Source: Bacteroidales bacterium
Lineage (GTDB): Bacteria; Bacteroidota; Bacteroidia; Bacteroidales; UBA3824
Reading direction: 5' to 3'
NCBI GenBank assembly: GCA_016286055.1
Contig: JAEERW010000013.1
Coordinates: forward strand, 1 to 64,000
Length of the DNA stretch: 64,000 bases
This document shows positions 63,791-64,000 of this stretch, in pieces; the stretch's first letter is position 1; every line of letters starts with the position of its first letter. The position numbers and the translations under genes are program-made. Under the pieces are notes generated by a model. That model ran no database searches, had not been told where the DNA came from, and saw only the letters and a list, made by a program, of their open reading frames with translations.

Positions 63791-63854
63791 TTTTTTGTAA
63801 TTCAAAAAATTTATTAACCTTTGCAAAGATATTGCAGAAAAAACAAATGACGCT

Positions 63855-64000
63855 ATGAAACTGAAAAAAATTTTTGCCGCATCTCTGTTGCTCATTACAA
63901 ACGTGGCAACGGCGCAAACCACAAATGAATTTGCCAACGAAAACATCAAGACAGTGGAGTTTAGGAAAACAGGCACCGAAATGGGAATGCCCGTTTGCAC
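63855..64000 (+). CDS. Start of an exported protein, cut by the window end
   Basis: 48 complete codons: signal peptide (LKKIFAASLLLITNVATAQ), then TTNEFANENIKTVEFRKTGTEMGMPVC. The IKTVEFRKTGTEMGMPV opening resembles DUF5103-type Bacteroidota proteins, but too little is present to be sure. Divergent from pdxB with 64 bp between start codons. Confidence 0.6.
   Translation, partial: MKLKKIFAASLLLITNVATAQTTNEFANENIKTVEFRKTGTEMGMPVC

Noticed and set aside
63791..64000. N-terminal extension of PdxB
   Set aside because: The family begins at MKIVCDN (63790), and the upstream region encodes the divergent exported protein.

Overview
The window reads as chromosome of a Bacteroidales-type bacterium (Bacteroidota). 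Evidence in the sequence: many promoters of the TTTG-(19-21 bp)-TAnnTTTG class typical of this phylum, a one-protein hybrid two-component system beside a hemicellulase cluster, DUF4293, a Porin_10-type outer-membrane protein, several lipoproteins, and few Shine-Dalgarno sequences. Base composition is AT-rich between genes and moderate within them.

Layout. 0-8 kb: a secreted barnase-like RNase with its barstar-like inhibitor, then an rlmD-hypothetical-dinB operon on the minus strand, a GroES-domain protein, a DUF4293 membrane protein and uvrA. 8-36 kb: a hemicellulose-degradation region with an HTCS sensor/regulator, four GH43 catalytic modules in three proteins, GH97, a two-domain carbohydrate esterase, GH31 and GH5, but no SusC/SusD pair. 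It is interrupted by accessory genes: two AT-rich lipoproteins, a Gabija-type anti-phage pair (GajA/GajB), two AAA_14/DUF4143 ATPases in opposite orientation, and a GNAT acetyltransferase. 36-40.3 kb: a small phage-derived island with a repeat-rich non-coding stretch, a 57-bp tandem repeat, a prohead protease-scaffold protein, a major-capsid-like protein, and convergent small genes that share one identical 5' cassette. No integrase, portal or terminase is visible. 40.4-46.5 kb: an AAA-ATPase-like/PD-(D/E)XK protein, a lipoprotein, an ABC exporter and a MntA-HepT toxin-antitoxin pair. 46.6-53.3 kb: a giant thioester-containing alpha-2-macroglobulin and a GH114-like lipoprotein. 53.4-60.1 kb: three tandem tRNA-Val genes, then a minus-strand operon of a SPOR-domain protein and two repeat-expanded flotillin-like (FloA) paralogues. 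60.2-64 kb: tRNA-His, a putative porin, pdxB, and the start of a secreted protein cut by the window edge.

The most interesting structure is in non-coding and accessory DNA. Both DUF4143 ATPase genes have three to four direct repeats at an exact 33-bp pitch, and in both the last repeat lies 47 bp before the start codon, overlapping the -33 box. The GNAT gene has two copies of a palindrome 32 bp apart, one filling the -33/-7 spacer. The Gabija operon has a repeat at 32-bp pitch. A regulator reading sites about three helical turns apart is a reasonable hypothesis. Other candidates for something new are the FloA-FloA-SPOR locus, the stripped capsid/protease island with its modular small genes, and a structured RNA with a terminal T-run at 40159-40232. 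No CRISPR array, insertion sequence or rRNA gene is seen.
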